Below are positions 63,101 to 64,000 of a stretch of DNA of 64,000 bases, piece after piece (position 1 is the stretch's first letter; every line of letters begins with the position of its first letter). The stretch is from assembly GCF_943192935.1 (NCBI RefSeq), contig NZ_CALPCI010000001.1, positions 186,001-250,000 on the forward strand. Reading direction: 5' to 3'. The notes under the pieces were generated by a model. It had not been told where the DNA came from. It saw only the letters and a list, made by a program, of their open reading frames with translations, and ran no database searches. This stretch comes from Limosilactobacillus caecicola (GTDB taxonomy: Bacteria; Bacillota; Bacilli; Lactobacillales; Lactobacillaceae). The position numbers and the translations under genes were made by a program.

Positions 63101-63946
63101 ATGAAAAAGCGTCATACAGGGTTAATTAGTCTCATCATCATTACCATTATCGTCATTGGCGGAATCATCGGATTCATCCATCACCGGACTACGACTCAAA
63201 ATAAGGTTGTCCGGCTCGGCTTGGTGGGAACGGATTCCCAACCAGTGTGGGATAATGTCCGCGCCCGCTTAAAGAAGCAAGGAATCACGATTAAATACGT
63301 CACTTTCAACGACTACGTTCAACCAGATGTAGCCCTCAAGGAAGGCAAAATTGACATGCATTCTTGCCTCACCCGTTACTACTTTGATTCCTATAATAAA
63401 AAGGAACACGCCCACCTGACTTCCATCGGTAACACCGTCATTTCACCACTGGGCGTCTATTCTAAAAAATATAAGAGTATCAAGGACCTCCCGGACGGGG
63501 CGACAATCGCCATTCCAAACGAACCCACCACTCTTGGTCGGGGACTCAACGTCCTTCAATCAGCTGGCTTGATTAAGGTCAAGAAGAGTTCCGGAATTAA
63601 ACCGTCACTAAATGACATTACAAGTAATCCGAAACATTTGAAATTTAAGGAAGTCGACCCGGCCACCGCTGCCCGTGCATTAAGCTCCGTCGACGCTTCA
63701 ATTATCAACGGGAACTACGCTGAAGCAGCTAACTTGAACCCGAAGAAGGATTCGATTTACCTCGAACCAGTTAATAAGAAGGCTAAACCATACGTTAACA
63801 TCATCGCAGTGCAAGCCAAAAACAAGAACAACCCCGTATATAAAAAGGTTGTCGCTGCTTACCAAACCGAAGCAACGAAGAAGGCGATCGAAAAAACCTA
63901 CAAGGGTTCTGAAATCGCTGCTTGGCCAATCTTCGGTAAAAACTAA
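63101..63946 (+). CDS. metQ: Methionine ABC transporter substrate-binding protein (NlpA/MetQ family)
   Basis: 281 residues with an N-terminal hydrophobic segment (LISLIIITIIVIGGIIGFI, residues 8-26) and an NlpA-type binding domain (RLGLVGTDSQPVWDNV, then DMHSCLTRYYFD, AIPNEPTTLGRGL). A lipobox cysteine is not present after the hydrophobic segment, so it seems to be held by an uncleaved anchor. The T-box upstream indicates methionine as ligand. AGGAGG stands 9 bases before the ATG. MetN and MetI genes do not follow directly; msrA does. Confidence 0.87.
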   Translation: MKKRHTGLISLIIITIIVIGGIIGFIHHRTTTQNKVVRLGLVGTDSQPVWDNVRARLKKQGITIKYVTFNDYVQPDVALKEGKIDMHSCLTRYYFDSYNKKEHAHLTSIGNTVISPLGVYSKKYKSIKDLPDGATIAIPNEPTTLGRGLNVLQSAGLIKVKKSSGIKPSLNDITSNPKHLKFKEVDPATAARALSSVDASIINGNYAEAANLNPKKDSIYLEPVNKKAKPYVNIIAVQAKNKNNPVYKKVVAAYQTEATKKAIEKTYKGSEIAAWPIFGKN

Positions 63947-63960
63947 AGGAGGAATTGAAC

Positions 63961-64000
63961 ATGAATTTAGATACTGCAATTTTCGCTGGTGGTTGTTTCT
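63961..64000 (+). CDS. msrA: Peptide methionine sulfoxide reductase MsrA, 5' end only
   Basis: The first 13 codons read MNLDTAIFAGGCF, the usual start of MsrA with the catalytic Cys in GGCF(W). An AAAGGAGG ribosome site precedes it, and metQ ends 14 bases upstream, so both are probably in one T-box-controlled transcript. The rest is outside the window. Confidence 0.82.
   Translation, partial: MNLDTAIFAGGCF

Overview
The window looks like a chromosomal segment of a lactic acid bacterium of the Lactobacillaceae. It carries a malolactic locus, maltose phosphorylase with beta-phosphoglucomutase, the dairy-type peptidases PepX and PepI, a sucrose PTS with sucrose-6-phosphate hydrolase, a methionine T-box, AGGAGG-type ribosome binding sites and catabolite (cre) sites. 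Its gene content and middling GC recall heterofermentative Limosilactobacillus-like species, but I cannot fix the species from sequence alone. I see no rRNA, tRNA, prophage, insertion-sequence transposase or CRISPR array.

Layout. 1-3.5 kb: 3' part of mprF followed by a ClC channel. 3.5-7.3 kb (minus strand): DJ-1/PfpI protein, HSL-type esterase, uracil-DNA glycosylase and a ThrE-like exporter. 7.4-11.2 kb: malolactic divergon, with mleS and an AEC malate permease facing a LysR regulator. 11.3-20.4 kb: a sialic acid and amino-sugar cluster made of two divergent units, nanA-nanE-rpiR-nagB-nagA (minus) and nanK / TIM-barrel isomerase / Na+-H+ antiporter / sodium:solute symporter (plus). 20.4-24.1 kb: fumarate reductase-like flavoprotein, cyclophilin and a polytopic membrane protein. 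24.2-29 kb: sucrose PTS, zinc alcohol dehydrogenase and divergent scrB. 29-36.3 kb: small hypotheticals, an APC transporter, a beta-lactamase-fold serine hydrolase, two alpha/beta-hydrolases, a DUF308 protein, ExoIII and a PepSY protein. 36.3-41.9 kb: maltose phosphorolysis operon (LacI regulator, MFS transporter, malP, pgmB). 41.9-44.8 kb: a five-gene minus-strand row (Nudix, guanylate kinase-like, Fur family, Ser/Thr-rich exported protein, membrane protein). 44.9-50.5 kb: amino acid permease, pepX, pepI and a HAD phosphatase. 50.6-60.5 kb: a GH31 alpha-glucosidase, its divergent LacI regulator, an L,D-transpeptidase, an NmrA-type protein, a DHH phosphoesterase, a YibE/F pair and a second MFS sugar transporter that shares operator sequences with the GH31 gene. 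60.5-64 kb: ABC-F ATPase, a flavodoxin-like reductase, then a methionine T-box leader, metQ and the start of msrA.

How the genes work together. The nan/nag cluster encodes the whole cytoplasmic route from N-acetylneuraminate to fructose-6-phosphate: lyase, ManNAc kinase, ManNAc-6-P epimerase, GlcNAc-6-P deacetylase and GlcN-6-P deaminase. It also has a sodium-driven transporter and, one base upstream of it, a Na+/H+ antiporter that could recycle the co-transported sodium. Maltose enters by an MFS carrier and is split by phosphorolysis. A second MFS plus an intracellular GH31 enzyme probably handle other alpha-glucosides under their own LacI regulator. Sucrose enters by PTS and is hydrolysed by ScrB.

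The most unusual non-coding structure is a three-copy intergenic repeat (about 7.4, 32.5 and 50.6 kb) that folds into long hairpins and always abuts the 3' ends of genes. A promoter-leader-terminator arrangement in front of the TIM-barrel gene of the nan cluster is also worth attention. Many start codons given here were moved inward from the longest reading frame because a good ribosome binding site lies before the inner start.
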